A stretch of 64,000 nucleotides of DNA from Varroa destructor (lineage: Eukaryota; Arthropoda; Arachnida; Mesostigmata; Varroidae): NCBI RefSeq assembly GCF_002443255.2, contig NW_019211454.1:12794248-12858247 (forward strand), written 5' to 3'. Position 1 is the stretch's first letter. Every line of letters begins with the position of its first letter. The position numbers and the translations under genes were made by a program. Shown in pieces: positions 26,105 through 38,300 of this stretch. The notes beneath the pieces are model-generated. The model saw only the letters and a program-made list of their open reading frames with translations, did not search any database and was not told the DNA's origin.

Positions 26105-26302
26105 GGCATAAGATGTATTTACAAACAGTCGCTTCGGCACGCACTCCGCCATGTTACCAACGCCAGAATCGCAAATGTCATGAATTCACAAGTACAATGC
26201 TTTACCCTTCTTGTCTTGACGGTAATAGAAATACGACAACAGTCGAGTTCAGCGCTCGCTGTCTCTAAGCCCAACATCTGGGGTGAAAAGGGCAAAGACA
26301 GC

Positions 26303-26322
26303 AATAATAACAACAACAACAA
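26303..26322. repeat. (AAT/AAC)n trinucleotide run
   Basis: Short AAT then AAC run. In the + frame it would read as a seven-residue asparagine stretch. Confidence 0.85.
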
Positions 26323-27764
26323 CGACCCAACAACAGTTGACTGTCTGATGGGCAAACTAAGAGAAAAGATACGATACGTGAAATGGGCATGCGTTCGTAC
26401 AACGTTGATGCACATATAGGTAATTTTTACGAGTCTGCCCTTTACAATGTAAATGCGGTATTTTTTCGCCCCGCTTTCTTGATGGTCTTCTACGTTTTGG
26501 ACGGTAATGCAACCTATTCATAACTCATGTAGATCACTGTACCTGGCCAATTTTTCCCGTAGTACACAGATAGCAATGAGATCTGCGTAAAGCTCAAGCA
26601 TTTTTCTCGTTCGCTTATTAGGCAGGCTTGAAAGCGGTGCCAGGCTATGTCCCAAGTATCGTATGTATTGTCGCATGCGATACGCCCAGCTAAGACTTCG
26701 TTCATCCATAATTTTATTTTTTGTAGCGCTTTTTCGCTGCCGCCGTCCTCCGTTGTTAGCTCTAATCGACCTGTTCCTGCTCCTCATTCAAGTGTGATAC
26801 CATCGAGAAAATAGGCAAACAACCGGCTTGCCCCTTGCCAGTCTGTTCTGCTGTCGTCGTACATTATCTTGTTGCCCTATGTCAGTGCGAATATATAATA
26901 CAGGATAGCGACCTGATGACATATGGTACATCCCCGCTTTGACCCCCTGTCATGTCCGCAGTGAGGGCGGCGTCCTGTTTGTTCTTGTGGTATTATGGCG
27001 TTTGCCGTATAGCATATGGCATTATCATTAATCATCACCATCACAATTACCACCTTCATCAACATAATGGGCCAACTGGACAAAGATATATGTATTCGTT
27101 CTTGTTGGTGTCGTCATCACGATGCTTCAGGATGGCAAAACCGTTCCGGGTATTCGATCGGCATTCTTCTATTCCCGCTACACCAGCGGAGGGAGACGTC
27201 AACGAATGTCGGTGATGGGCGACAGCTTGACGACTCGTTGTGCTCACGTATCCGGTTCATTACGCTGTGTACGCGTGTGTATGTGGTATATGATGGAGAT
27301 TCACTGGGAATCTCTTCTCGTTCGGAATGCCTAGGTTTTCTTGCAGGGTCTGTCTTCTGCTATTTGGTAATAAGCAATGGTTGCTTTAATGATGGTTTGT
27401 ATTATCTGCACGTAAGAGTCCCCGCAAGCAAAATAGACGATTGTCGCAAGACCCGTCGCAGCTAGGAACGGGATCTAGCTGGGATGGGATTAGGCGGGAG
27501 ACCGGATAGCTGTTTTAGGTTGGTCAGGAAGTAATGGAGAGCTTCCTACACCTAATGAAAAGCACACTCGAACTATAGCAACAAATGAATTCAGTCTGCA
27601 TTTACCATTGTTCGAGGTAACCGTTTTAAAGCCTCCTTAATAGTCAAATCTGTTTTTCATCACTAATGGAAAAAGGTAAAAAGGTTTTAACTTATGTGAT
27701 CGAGGTTGCTGGTTCTCAAAGGCCATTTAGCTAAGGAATTGTGACGGTAGAGGTCCTCGTGATA

Positions 27765-27830
27765 GATATGTGGTTAGCTTATTTATCTCATAAATACGGT
27801 ATGGTATAGGTTCGAATCCGGCACAGACAC
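27765..27830 (+). repeat. tRNA-like (SINE head) relic
   Basis: Positions 27809-27819 are an exact RNA polymerase III box B, GGTTCGAATCC. Upstream, GTGGTTAGCTTA resembles box A, and CTCATAAATACGG resembles an anticodon arm of methionine type. The T-stem pairs at only two or three of five positions and no acceptor stem is found, so it is not a functional tRNA. It shares ACGGTATGGTA with the minus-strand relic at 23260-23320. Confidence 0.4.
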
Positions 27831-29426
27831 ACATCGTTTTATGCCGTCTGATGAACTGCCTAACCCGGACGTAAAACTCTCGAAGCATAGAGAAATATCG
27901 TATTTATGTACAATACGTATACTCAGCAGATAAAGCGCTGAGTACGGATGGTATGAACAGAAGCATGCACTTTACGTATAGGGGTGGTTCGAAATAGATC
28001 TTTGGGCCGGATGAGGCTATTGGCTGAGAATATTTGGCTTAATATTAAAGATGTTCTTTTCGAGATTGTCTGTTATATGCATTTAATCATGGTGAACATA
28101 CTTTATCTGATGTTTTAATATAGCTTGGTGTAGTGAAGGGCAAAATACGTGCCTGCACTTGGAATACAGTGATGAGAGATTGTATTAATTAACTAGAACT
28201 TAAGGTTATGCTTACTTTCCTATAGCTAACAGGGCGTAACGAAGCCCTCCGCTTACCACCCCGCCCACCTAAAGAATGTACCCAAGTATTGCAGTGATTT
28301 TCCTTTGTATTATATAAAACATTACTATTGTGTTATCGTAAATGATTGAATATTCGATCGACATTTTATAGAGGTTAACTGAACCTGGATCAAATGCTGT
28401 TTTACTGCTGTTATCGTATCCCCCTGCAATACAGAGTAATCGTAATCGTTTGTTTTTATCAAGGAGCAATCTCTTCCTTATTTCAGTTTTATTGTGATTT
28501 TCTAATTTCAATAACTTAGTTTATACCTAGTTATTCATTTTTCGTTGTTATTAGTATTGCTTTTGCGATTCTAATTCCGTAGTCAGCCCTTTCTGATCCA
28601 GAGGCAGCCTCCGCAAAGATCTCCAATGGACAGCACTGTTGCAAGCACGGGCTTCGTAGGCTAATATTAAGTGGAGCGATTGATCTGGCTGCGCTTCTGA
28701 TTCTAAATTCGGTTTTTTTTCATATGCTTTTGTCCTTAATAACAGCAACAACGAGATCTGGCCGTTGCAGGCATCGACGTTAGCACATGTCCAAGAGCAC
28801 ATAGCAATAGAGAGCGGAAAATACTGATCAAACTCACTAGCACGTTCGCGTCGGCAGTAGTATAACTGAACAATACCGGCACCCGAGGGCAACGCAAGCG
28901 ATCTATCCTATTGTCGCCATCTTAGTGCGTTATTCAATAGACAGTTGCGGAGAAAGGACGAGCAGGGAATAACGAGCCACGACCGAGCGGACGACACCAC
29001 AAGGGAACACAGGCAACGACGGGAACGCAACGACGTCCCACCTACGATTCATCTATCTCTGAGTGTGCATGTGCGCATCTGCGTGTACACGTTGTGGGTG
29101 GATGCTCGGACTGATTTCTTTGGTGCAAAATCCCTGAGCGAAACAAATTGACGGAACATAGCACTAGTGATAGTGGTAGAAAGACATGCAGACTACATTG
29201 CTAGTATGCTAACTAAGCAACTTATCGTTACGGCACAGTAACGCTCTGCTTTTACTGCGCGAGCAGCATTGAATCACGCGTCGTGCAAACGAAATGGAGA
29301 GAAGCCAAAAAAAAAAAACTCAGATCTGCCAAAAAATTAGGCAATTACTCTGAAGCTACATAAGTATTTGGTAGAAGTGTGAAATAAGCCCTAACGGAAT
29401 ATAGCTGTATGTGCATATGTGGTACG

Positions 29427-29444
29427 TATATATATATATATATA
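29427..29444. repeat. (TA)n microsatellite
   Basis: Nine alternating units. Confidence 0.95.
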
Positions 29445-29735
29445 GGAGGACGAGGTCTGGGAATCCCCGATTGACTAACAGAGCTGGAAAAAAATTTCAA
29501 TGGGTAAAATAACGGCGTGATCCATTACGGATCTATAGCTATCTGCTTGAAACGGGATATTCATTGTTGTCTATATTTTCCTGCACTTTTTTACATTAAC
29601 AAACGCTGCTGCGCCATGCTGGTCGAAAGAAGCTTTTGAACAACATAGCGCAGTGCAGTCTCTATGGCAGGATCTAACGAAGATGTGAGACATACATCGG
29701 TCTACTTGGGGAAAATATGAATAAACATACTTAAT

Positions 29736-29797
29736 TTCAATAGTAACTTCTAAGTAGAATATATTATTCAATAGTAACTTCTAAGTAGAATATATTA
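29736..29797. repeat. Exact 31-bp tandem duplication
   Basis: The unit at 29736-29766 is repeated without change at 29767-29797. Each unit contains the palindromic TTCTAAGTAGAA. The absence of any difference suggests a recent duplication or an assembly artefact. Confidence 0.95.
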
Positions 29798-32700
29798 GAC
29801 AATACGTTTTGAGTAGCCCGAAGAGGCAGATGATCGTGAGCGCCACCTTCAGAACTGTTTATGCGAGTTTCACTCTACAGGTGACTTATAGATGTATTTC
29901 AGATTAGTTATTCTCGAAATTGGCTACTTCTAGGGAACGCTCGATCCCGTACAACCGACGGCTCACCAGAAGCTGCCATTTTCATTTTCCAGAGTTTTCC
30001 GTTTATGTGTGTGTGTGTGTGTGTGTATGAAAGTAATAGCCAAGACTCAATAATCTCTCCTTTTTGCTATCGCTTTCTCTGTTCGGGCATTTCTTCTCTT
30101 TCCGTACTATTCGTGCACATCGTTTAATGTATCCGTGTCACTCAGAGGTACTGTGTGTGCACGTGTGGGTGGGTGGGTCCAAAGTATACTTCTGCCGCCG
30201 GCCACGACGGCTGTAAGCGAGGCAAAAGCACATAGAACCTTTCTCGGTGGCTTCCGGAGAAAGGACAAGGCGGATCGTCGGTTTCCTGAAGCCTGCCGAC
30301 CTGCCAGTCTGTGTGTAGCGAATTAAGATGGATAACCTTCGAAAAAGGTATTACACACATACATCAAATTTCCCTTTTTCGTAGGCACAGCGGCATGTCG
30401 CGGAGGCTTCGCGAACTCTCCCTATTTCTCTTTTGCGACGTTTCTCTTCGCTAGCCCGAAGCACCCCCGTCACCTCTTACTTTTCTTCCTTTCACTCGCG
30501 CTTTCTCCCTTTCCTTCCCCCGAGAAACGGAAACGAGAACGGGGGCAGCCAAAAGCAAGCAAGGAAAGGGCTACGCTTGTCGGAAATTCACTAAGGAAGG
30601 TCGCCTTCATAATACGAATAGCGCATGAGAAAGTTTCGGCAGCTGGGACGATCACTTAGGCAAGAAGAGATTTCAGGATAGAACCGCTTTACGCATAGCG
30701 GGTTAGTGGTTGTCGGGGGTAGCTCGCGCTAGACAGACAGGCCATTGTCTTCAGAGTTCGAGGCCTGTTTGCGGCGGTGGCGGCTGCAGCTAGAAAGTGT
30801 GACGGTATAGAGGCTATGACAGAAGTCTTCGAGAAGAAGAAAGGGAGTAGCTGACAGAGAGAGCAAAAGAATGGGTGACTAGATGACGTTGACAGAGTGA
30901 GAGTACATGTAGTACTCCAATTTATCACCCGAACGAGGCAACGAGAGGCCTATGGCAACGTTGGGCGACACCAAGGAAGCCCGTCAGTCGGCCTGCCCTT
31001 AGCTAGGCTAACTACATTCTCCTCTCAACGGTAAACGACAGACGACGCAATGGCTCAAATGATCCTGGCAGTAGTTTGGCTGAGCTGGTGACCGAAACCT
31101 TAAAATACCTTGCCATGCGGTATTCTATAACCTACAGAGCTGTTGCAACTACAGTATCACTACGCGTTGTCAAAAGCTGTTTCATATTTGCCGCAGCAAA
31201 AACGAGAGCCGCAGTGAACTAAGGGTTTGATGGGCATATCAATGTTTTTTTATATGCTATAAAAATGTTGGAATGCAATTTTTTTACTTTGCATTCAGTT
31301 GTTAGAAGTCTGCGTTAGCCGAAACAGTAATAAAATGAATTTACCTCCTTGTGTTCTTCTAAATTGGTTACTCGATCCAGTTTTACCATCATTGATCCCC
31401 AATATCCTACGTCCTCAGGCTGGAGTTACTTATAGTTGCCTGAGTCGACAGCTTTCTATCAATCTTTAAATTCTCTGGGCTAGCGCGCGAGCCCCCGGCT
31501 TGATTGCTGGAGGTACACCGCGTGGCAGCTGTCCTTGACTCACGGCCGGTTAGACCCCTTGTCTCGCCCATGTCTTAAGCCTTGTTGTAACAGCTCTTAG
31601 GCCGTAGGGTCGGCTGCAGGTTGACAGGTCTAGTATCGCCACTCCAGTTTCGTTCGCAGCATCGGTGCTTGTTGGTGTCTTGTCTCGTCAGCGAGGTGCA
31701 GACAGGAAACAACTAGCACAGAGCAAAGCAAAGTGCGTCACAGCCTCGGGAGTCTGTCACGCATCTGCTCGTAGTAAATTCCGAATTAACTAGCAATATC
31801 AAGCTTCACTAGGGTGGAAGCATCAACTGGCTCCTACGGTAGCCATCAGCATTGACAGAAGCAGTTACTATAAGACGTTCCCACAGTTCGTTGCTGTTGA
31901 CTGCAAAATCGGGCCGAAATGGCAATAGCTACTATTCTGAGGGCGCGTTACAAGTAGCGTGGTAAGCTAAGCTCGACAACAGCGAAGCCACACAAGGCCA
32001 ACAAAGATTTAAAAACGCGCAGATGGTGGCTCGTATGTTCGGCAAACGATACAGCGTATAAAGCGGTTTTTCGTTTGATAGATTGACCTATGCAATCAAG
32101 GAATGTTAGCTGAATTAGGTCAAAGAAAGGAACATCCTTACACAAATTATTTTCAGCCTTGAGAAATCGGTCCGAATGAAACTTCCATTAAAATTCAATA
32201 AGGGATATTTACTTCGTATAAAATCTGACGTTTTGTACCACAGTTAAGAACATTCCTACCAGACAAGAGCACGACGACCATCTGTATGAGTACGGCAAAT
32301 GACAGCACCTAATTCAATAACGTCGGTGTAAACAATTAAAACGGCCATGTAATTTGAACATGCAAGGGGAATAGCTTAATCCGTACATGCATTTCGCTAT
32401 GCATGACTACCGTTGGTCGCATTCCGGTCGATGGTCGTCTGTGGCTGATGTCCGTGACTGAACACGAATCACTGGACTCCTCAGGCCTAAGTCGTTGGCC
32501 GTCGCTTGGGCATTCTCAGTCTCCCACTTCTTCAGCATTACATATGCTGCCGTCTTGTGCTTGTAAGATGAGCCGTCTACATAACTGGCTCATGGAAACT
32601 GAAAAAATCAGCTTTGATCGATTGACGTCGCGAGTAATCTGTCAGACTCCTTCACCACCGCGGCCACAACCATGTCTCCTACACCCTATTTACCCATTCG

Positions 32701-34454
32701 ATGTCCCTTCGGTTTTTTTCAAGCCCAGGGCATTGGGTTTAGTCACTAGTGCCATAGCTCAGAGACCTATTCGTTTCTCTATCTAGTTCTTCGTTCTTCG
32801 GGGCGTCCTGCTCCATCGCTGTTTATAATTCTGCCGCTTATTCCGCACAGCCAAGTAGGGGCTAACACACCGACCTCTCTCTTCAAGGCTGATCTACTCG
32901 ATCATCAAGCCTTGTAGCAGCTAGACACTGCATTGCACCCAAATATCCGACGACCAATGAATAATAGAATAACTGCATGAATACATTTTGGGTACGTGAT
33001 GCCTTCCAGCCGGTTCACCGAAGCAGCGTCGAGGGTCCAGATTCGTAAGTGGTGCAATCGAGCTTTGGCTAATGCTGGACCGACTGTAACGCGAGTCTTT
33101 TGCACTCATCTATCATCACATCGCCATGAAGTCGTTTCAGAGAGCGACATCTACCGGTCCATCAAGCGTTCGTGGTCGATTCGATCGCAGATGACCATAG
33201 AATAGAAGAAAATTATTACAACTAGACCTAGCTTTTTAACCCACGAACTGGACACTATGAAAAGTCTTTTACTTGTTGTTGTCGTCAATATTCGAACAAG
33301 AGCTTCAACGTTAAAAGTTTGAGGGATACGGAGTTAGTTCTTGATTTTTTTGTCAGGATTGCAGGATAACTGATAGCAGTATACTATGCTACACGCTGCA
33401 CTTCCCTTACAGGCTCTGGAGTTCACAGGCAATAAAGAAGAATCTGACCATGACCGTCAGGACAATGCCTGTAGTAGGTTTATCTAGCTTGGTTGTTGTT
33501 TACTATGATACTTAGCTGTGTGTGTGTAGTGGCTGTTTTTGTAGCACAAAGGATTTTGAAGTCGAGAGATGTACACACGTTGGGGGGCCGCATGATAAAA
33601 TTGACGTTAGGGAGGTATTACTAGCACGGAGGAGTGCCACTTCGTCACGTAAACGTCGCTGGCAGACGACAAATGCCAGTACTCAACAGCCCGAGACTAC
33701 CCTCGAGAGCGTTATACACCGTCACAAAGCTACCGAAATGAAAACTTCAGTTATTTCGACGATAACAGCAGACGATATTACTGCGTTCGAGATCGTTTCC
33801 CCAGCAGACGAACTGAGAATGAAGCTGCGTCTTCATTGCTAGCAGCGTCAAGTTATATATATGCATAGAAGTTAGTTTTCGTTCACATATCTCATATGTG
33901 GAGCCATTAAAACTTCCCGTTGCGTTCATGTATGGGAACATCTAACTGCTTGTCTGACAAGGAAATTTTTCCAAATTAGAAAATTAGATGTGTCCAATTG
34001 CATACTAGGAAAAAATATCAGCAGTGGAAGTTGAAGTTAAACATAATCTCTAGACTATCTTATTTCAAATCGTTAAGGAAGCGTGTGCATCATCAGAAGT
34101 CGGTTTATTCTACTAAATTCAACCAGCACTATTGCACCTCTGTGCCTGCAGACACGAATATTGGTAGGTTAATTTAGAAAATGTTGGTTTTAATTAATTG
34201 AATTAAAGTTAATTTAGTGCGACTCAGAAGTTAATCGCAACTATCGTAAGTCCAACTGTTAACTTAACATTGATTTGGCAACTCTGTCACTAAAGTACGC
34301 GTTCATTGCTGCTATAGTGATATGAAGCTTCGTCCTGGCATATTTTTATAGTTTCGTTATACACAGTATTTTTAGAACAATGACAGACGTGATATGGAGA
34401 GCCTGCTAACAGAAATCAGGTCACTTTCACTTTCAAATTATTTCGAGGTAGGGC
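29798..34454. other. Gene-free stretch; pyrimidine- and G+C-rich 30040-31780
   Basis: Positions 30040-30530 are C/T-rich on +, and 30530-31780 are richer in G+C than the rest. No ORF with a domain was found. A start codon in good context at 31050 (ATGGCTCAAATG) opens only 13 codons. The frames at 32403-32786 (127 codons) and 33522-33842 (106 codons) carry no recognisable motif; the latter ends in a T/I/A-rich codon-phased part. The region could hold a promoter or leader, which I cannot confirm. Confidence 0.45.
30006..30026. repeat. (GT)n microsatellite
   Basis: About ten TG units, followed by a C/T-rich segment. Confidence 0.95.
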
Positions 34455-34473
34455 GATACCTTAACAAGGTATC
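34455..34473. repeat. Small hairpin, 8-bp stem
   Basis: GATACCTT, loop AAC, AAGGTATC. Confidence 0.85.
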
Positions 34474-34696
34474 CTGCTGTTGTTAAGGAAACACGGTATA
34501 CAATAGTAGGGTAGGGATATGCGTTTAGCGGCGTACCTACAATATGCAATTAGTGCTGGGAGGTAGTGGCTGTCAACTACACGAACTCAAAAAAGATAAC
34601 AGCCGTCCTATGTTCTGTTCTGAAATTTTATGTAATCAAAGACGAACAGAAAATAGCATAGTGATCTATCGGCCATCACGACAAACGAATTAAAAA

Positions 34697-34969
34697 AAGC
34701 TACTTCAAAAGTTTGTTTTTTCCGATCCAAGAAAGAAAACTACGTCTTTTGGGGGTTAGTATTATTTAATTTCATTACACTTGAATCTGTTACCATGTTT
34801 TAATGCAGCATTGCCGTTAGTTGTTATAGCTGATTCCGCTTCATCTAAAAAATCATGTTGTCGACCGTTTTCGGCGTTGTTCGCCTCTGCCACTGAAAAG
34901 CGCGGTCCATCTCGTTATCGTAGCGTCTTACCGAAGCGTCAGCATGGGGACTATAGAATGCAAATTTAA
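34697..34969 (+). mobile_element. Ty3/gypsy-type RT-RNase H fragment
   Basis: One frame from 34697 to the stop at 34967, interrupted only by a TAG at 34757, follows the gypsy polyprotein. KLLQKFVFSD (34697-34726) fits the connection region. NLLPCFNAALPLVVIADSAS (34784-34843) matches the start of RNase H, whose usual core is PLVL-x-x-DASxxG; the D lies within IADS. ATEKRGPSRYRSVLPKRQ with DYRMQI (about 34887-34966) matches the E-K/R-P-I-A-x-A-SR-x-L-x-K-x-E-x-NY segment. The element restored pairing of template and DNA strands by degrading RNA after reverse transcription. The stop, the lost glycine-rich turn and the abrupt end show it is dead. LTRs, protease and integrase were not seen. Confidence 0.6.
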
Positions 34970-35107
34970 AGTATTCTATGTAATGTAGACGTTCGAGGTC
35001 GTAATTGCAGACACGGAGGTAGTTGTACGCCGAGTGTGGAAGGAGCCATGTAGATTTAAAGACCTTGGGCGTAGGCCAGTAGCAGCCTTAGTGCTCAACT
35101 ACACTGC

Positions 35108-35335
35108 CTCAAAAAGGCCATAACGCCTCCCGAGGCAGCGAAACTGCCTGTGACGGAACGAAGGCTTTTGGTGCAGCTAGATTTAGAAGGCGCTTATTTT
35201 AGTATAACTATGTATTATTATACTATAGAGTCCAATCAGAGTGGCTCACTCTGTAAAACCACAATAGTTATCAGCCGGGCTGCGTACCACTTTTTAAATC
35301 TTTTCCGTCGTAATAGGATGAAATTTCGTCCTTAG
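35108..35335 (+). mobile_element. Possible second gypsy RT fragment
   Basis: An open frame that starts upstream of 35150 contains VQLDLEGAYFSI (about 35171-35206), like the RT motif A block F-x-x-LDL-x-x-AY-x-x-I of gypsy-type elements. Further on, HFLNLFRRNRM resembles the F-x-R-x-M segment expected after the PFGL block. It lies downstream of the RNase H piece on the same strand, the reverse of the normal RT then RNase H order. If real, it is a separate or rearranged fragment. Only two blocks are recognisable. Confidence 0.3.
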
Positions 35336-38300
35336 GACTTTAGGTAGCAAATTCACTCTAGACACGACGACCCAGGTATTATGCGCTCTTCCGTGGATGA
35401 ATTGGTGCACCGACCATGATTTCAAGCTATCTCTCTTTGCGTACTGCCCATAACAATATACGTGCACAAGCATTTTTACCTACTCTAGCCACGTGTTTAT
35501 GTGCAACTATAACACAGTGCATATAAAGAACAGATCGTTCAGTTGTGTTTATACGGCACAAAATTTGAATTTGAATAATAATAAAATACCGCACTTCTGG
35601 GTGTGAGGGGGTTCGTTTCGTGCAATGATGTGACTGCTACTGACGATGCGTGAAGCAGTAATAACAGGAGACGAGGCAGCATGCCCAAGGGCTCGGCGCG
35701 GGTTGTAACCTTAGACAACCTTTGACGAGTTTGCCGAGCCTCGGACGTTCAGGCCAAGACAAATATTGAAGGGTACACCATTCGCTCCCCAGGCGCCTCT
35801 CTTCCCTGCCTAGTAAAAGAGTCACCATAAAGATCTCGTTTGTCGTGCGCCACGCGCCCTGTTATATCTAGCTAATATATTGATAGTCTACTGGGTCACA
35901 CACAGACAGTACACTATACGCGTGTTATATCTACATGTACGCACTCGGCTAAGGCAGCCACAGGGAATTGGGCAGGGTATGGGTTTTGGTACATAAATGG
36001 ATGCCACGATGGTAACGACGTTCTCACAGCCCTACAGTTGGCTGTTTCTGTGCGTGTAGACTTCTCTTATTGCTAAAGGGTTGTGTGGTTCGTTGTGTTC
36101 CTGCTGCGAGGATCTACCGCGATTTGCGACCCCACGCTGAGGAGCAGACGAGAACGGCGGCGGTGGTTAGAGAATTCCTTTCATGAGGGACCGTCAACAG
36201 CTTCGGCGGAGAAAAAGCTTATGATCACAGCGCAGTCAGGTCAGCACTTCACAAAGCGTGGAGGATGCACAAGCTTTTCTCAGGGGGTCGTCAGGTTAGC
36301 CACGCTGCTTAGTCTCACGCCAACAACATCTTCCTCTCCTCGCCGACAAGCCCCTTTGAAAAAACCGAGCCAAGTGAAAATAGAGGGTTCACCCGAGTTG
36401 CCCCTTGTACACACGTATCGTTGAGAAATTGGCTGACACACTAAGTCTATCGTGTGCTTGTGTAACCTGTCAATAACAAGTGAAAATGGTGTTCCTAAGA
36501 CAGTGTTAGTAATATTCGATTCGATAACAAAAAAGCGACATAATACTTATTCATTTCAAAGTGTTTCTATCCCGAGAGTTACTCTGTTTTTGATTTTCAA
36601 ATATTTCATTTTTGCAAAACTGATTCATACGAGTACTTTAAGTCGACGCAGTGTTTCGTCATATATATCACAGAGACTCTACAGTTATTTATATGGACGC
36701 TTCAGTTTATGGATGTCTTTCATGCCATTTTGAAGATCCCTTATTACATCTTGTTCAAGAGTCGTTGACGTAATTTGTCTTTCATTATTAAAGCCACACA
36801 ACGGAAGCTCATTCGGTATGTGTTCCTTTCTTTTTATCATGAACACGAGAAACTAATCTTCCAATACACAGTACTAAACCCAGCTTGCTAGAACACTAGA
36901 TTACCATTTTCCATCACGTAATTTCCATTTATTTACGTTTAGCTACCTCTATAGACTGCCTGGTCTATTTACACTACACTAAGCTCTATCTCCCGCTTTT
37001 CATCTTCCAGTTAGTTAAGTACTAATCATTATCATCATGACGGCTATTACCGTTAACATTCTATTATTCTTGATCACTTTATGACACCGTTGCTGTCGCA
37101 GCTTTCAATTAGTCCTACGTAAAGTCCTAAGGGTCCTATCATGATATCATTATATAGTACCCTATTTTTTCGTCCTTCTCACTTTCTCCCTTTTTCTTCC
37201 TATCTATTTTACTTTATCTTTTTTGCTCGAAAAAGGTTTTTACGGTAACCGCATTGCTATAGCAACTAGAAAAAGGCACAGTACGCGAACCTACGTACAC
37301 CGAGTAGCATCGCTATATTCGCTGCCCTTTTACCCTCTGGCTGCATTCTTTATTGCCTCCGGACGCCCGTCAGCGCTGCCCTCTTGTTGCCCCTGTAGGC
37401 GTGGTTGCCGCAGTTGCCACAATCTCGAACGGGAGTCGTGGGCTGTTATTACATTTCTAACAACAACTAGCCTGGCCCCTGACTCCGAAGCAACTAACCC
37501 CCTCCGCGCGAATACGACGACGCTCTGACTAATATGATAAGAGGTTCCTTCCGCTTGCTTTGGTAACCGCTACCAACGACTTGGTCCTTGTTGGTGATGA
37601 TGGCGTCGCTTGAATCACTGTAATGTCCCTCCGACCCACCGGCACCGTAACTGCAACCGCACAGCGTCGCTATGTATAATACAGCAGCGGGAACCGTGGT
37701 TGAACTAAAGTGAGCGACACACGAACCACCAAGGGGACCAAATTTATAGGGAAAAAAGTGCATTGCGGTTGCTGATGGTAAACTTTTAAAGGCAGTAAAA
37801 TGCTCCTGTTATTATTGTACTACGGCGAATACTACCGGTCCTGTGGTAAAACTTCTGCTTCTCGTTGTTGTTAGCAATAGCACCTGACGCCGTTGTGTGC
37901 TTCGTTATTGTAAACCGCGAGCGTAGAGGTCGTGACAGGGGCCATGGACTTAAGTCAACTATTCCGCGCTACTCCAACAAAAGCAATTCAAGTATCTGTC
38001 TCTTTTTTTACTTCGTTTTGCAGCTCACAACGCCAGGCGGCCCTTAGCGGTGTTACCACTTACGTTGCCCAGAATGCCGGCGTCGTCGAGTTTGTTGTCG
38101 GTAGTACCACTGACGCTACCGCCGGCCGCCGTAATCTTCTCCCCCCATACGTGGTCCATCATCATGTTGTAAACTGCAGTGAAAAGGTGGTGTTACATAT
38201 ACTATGTAATTATACTACCTAATATAAACCTTTGGATGCAGTTATGCTGTCATAAACCAACAAAGGCAGTTGGGTGGTAAAGAGATGAAGGGTTACTCTG

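Larger units (their letters stand above)
26105..29426. other. Gene-free stretch
   Basis: It holds an AAT/AAC trinucleotide run at 26303-26322 and the tRNA-like relic at 27765-27830. There is a 149-codon frame at 27016-27465 whose start (residues 1-18) is I/T-rich low complexity, and overlapping frames on the other strand. No gene is supported. Possible gypsy-like fragments on - at 26590-26880 are treated as a finding only. Confidence 0.5.

Noticed and set aside
27016..27465. 149-codon + frame
   Set aside because: Begins with I/T low complexity from a codon-phased island, then becomes random-looking; several other frames are open over the same DNA.
31050..31090. ATGGCTCAAATG start with a short hydrophobic leader
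   Set aside because: The frame stops after 13 codons and the only donor-like GT (GTGACC) is weak.
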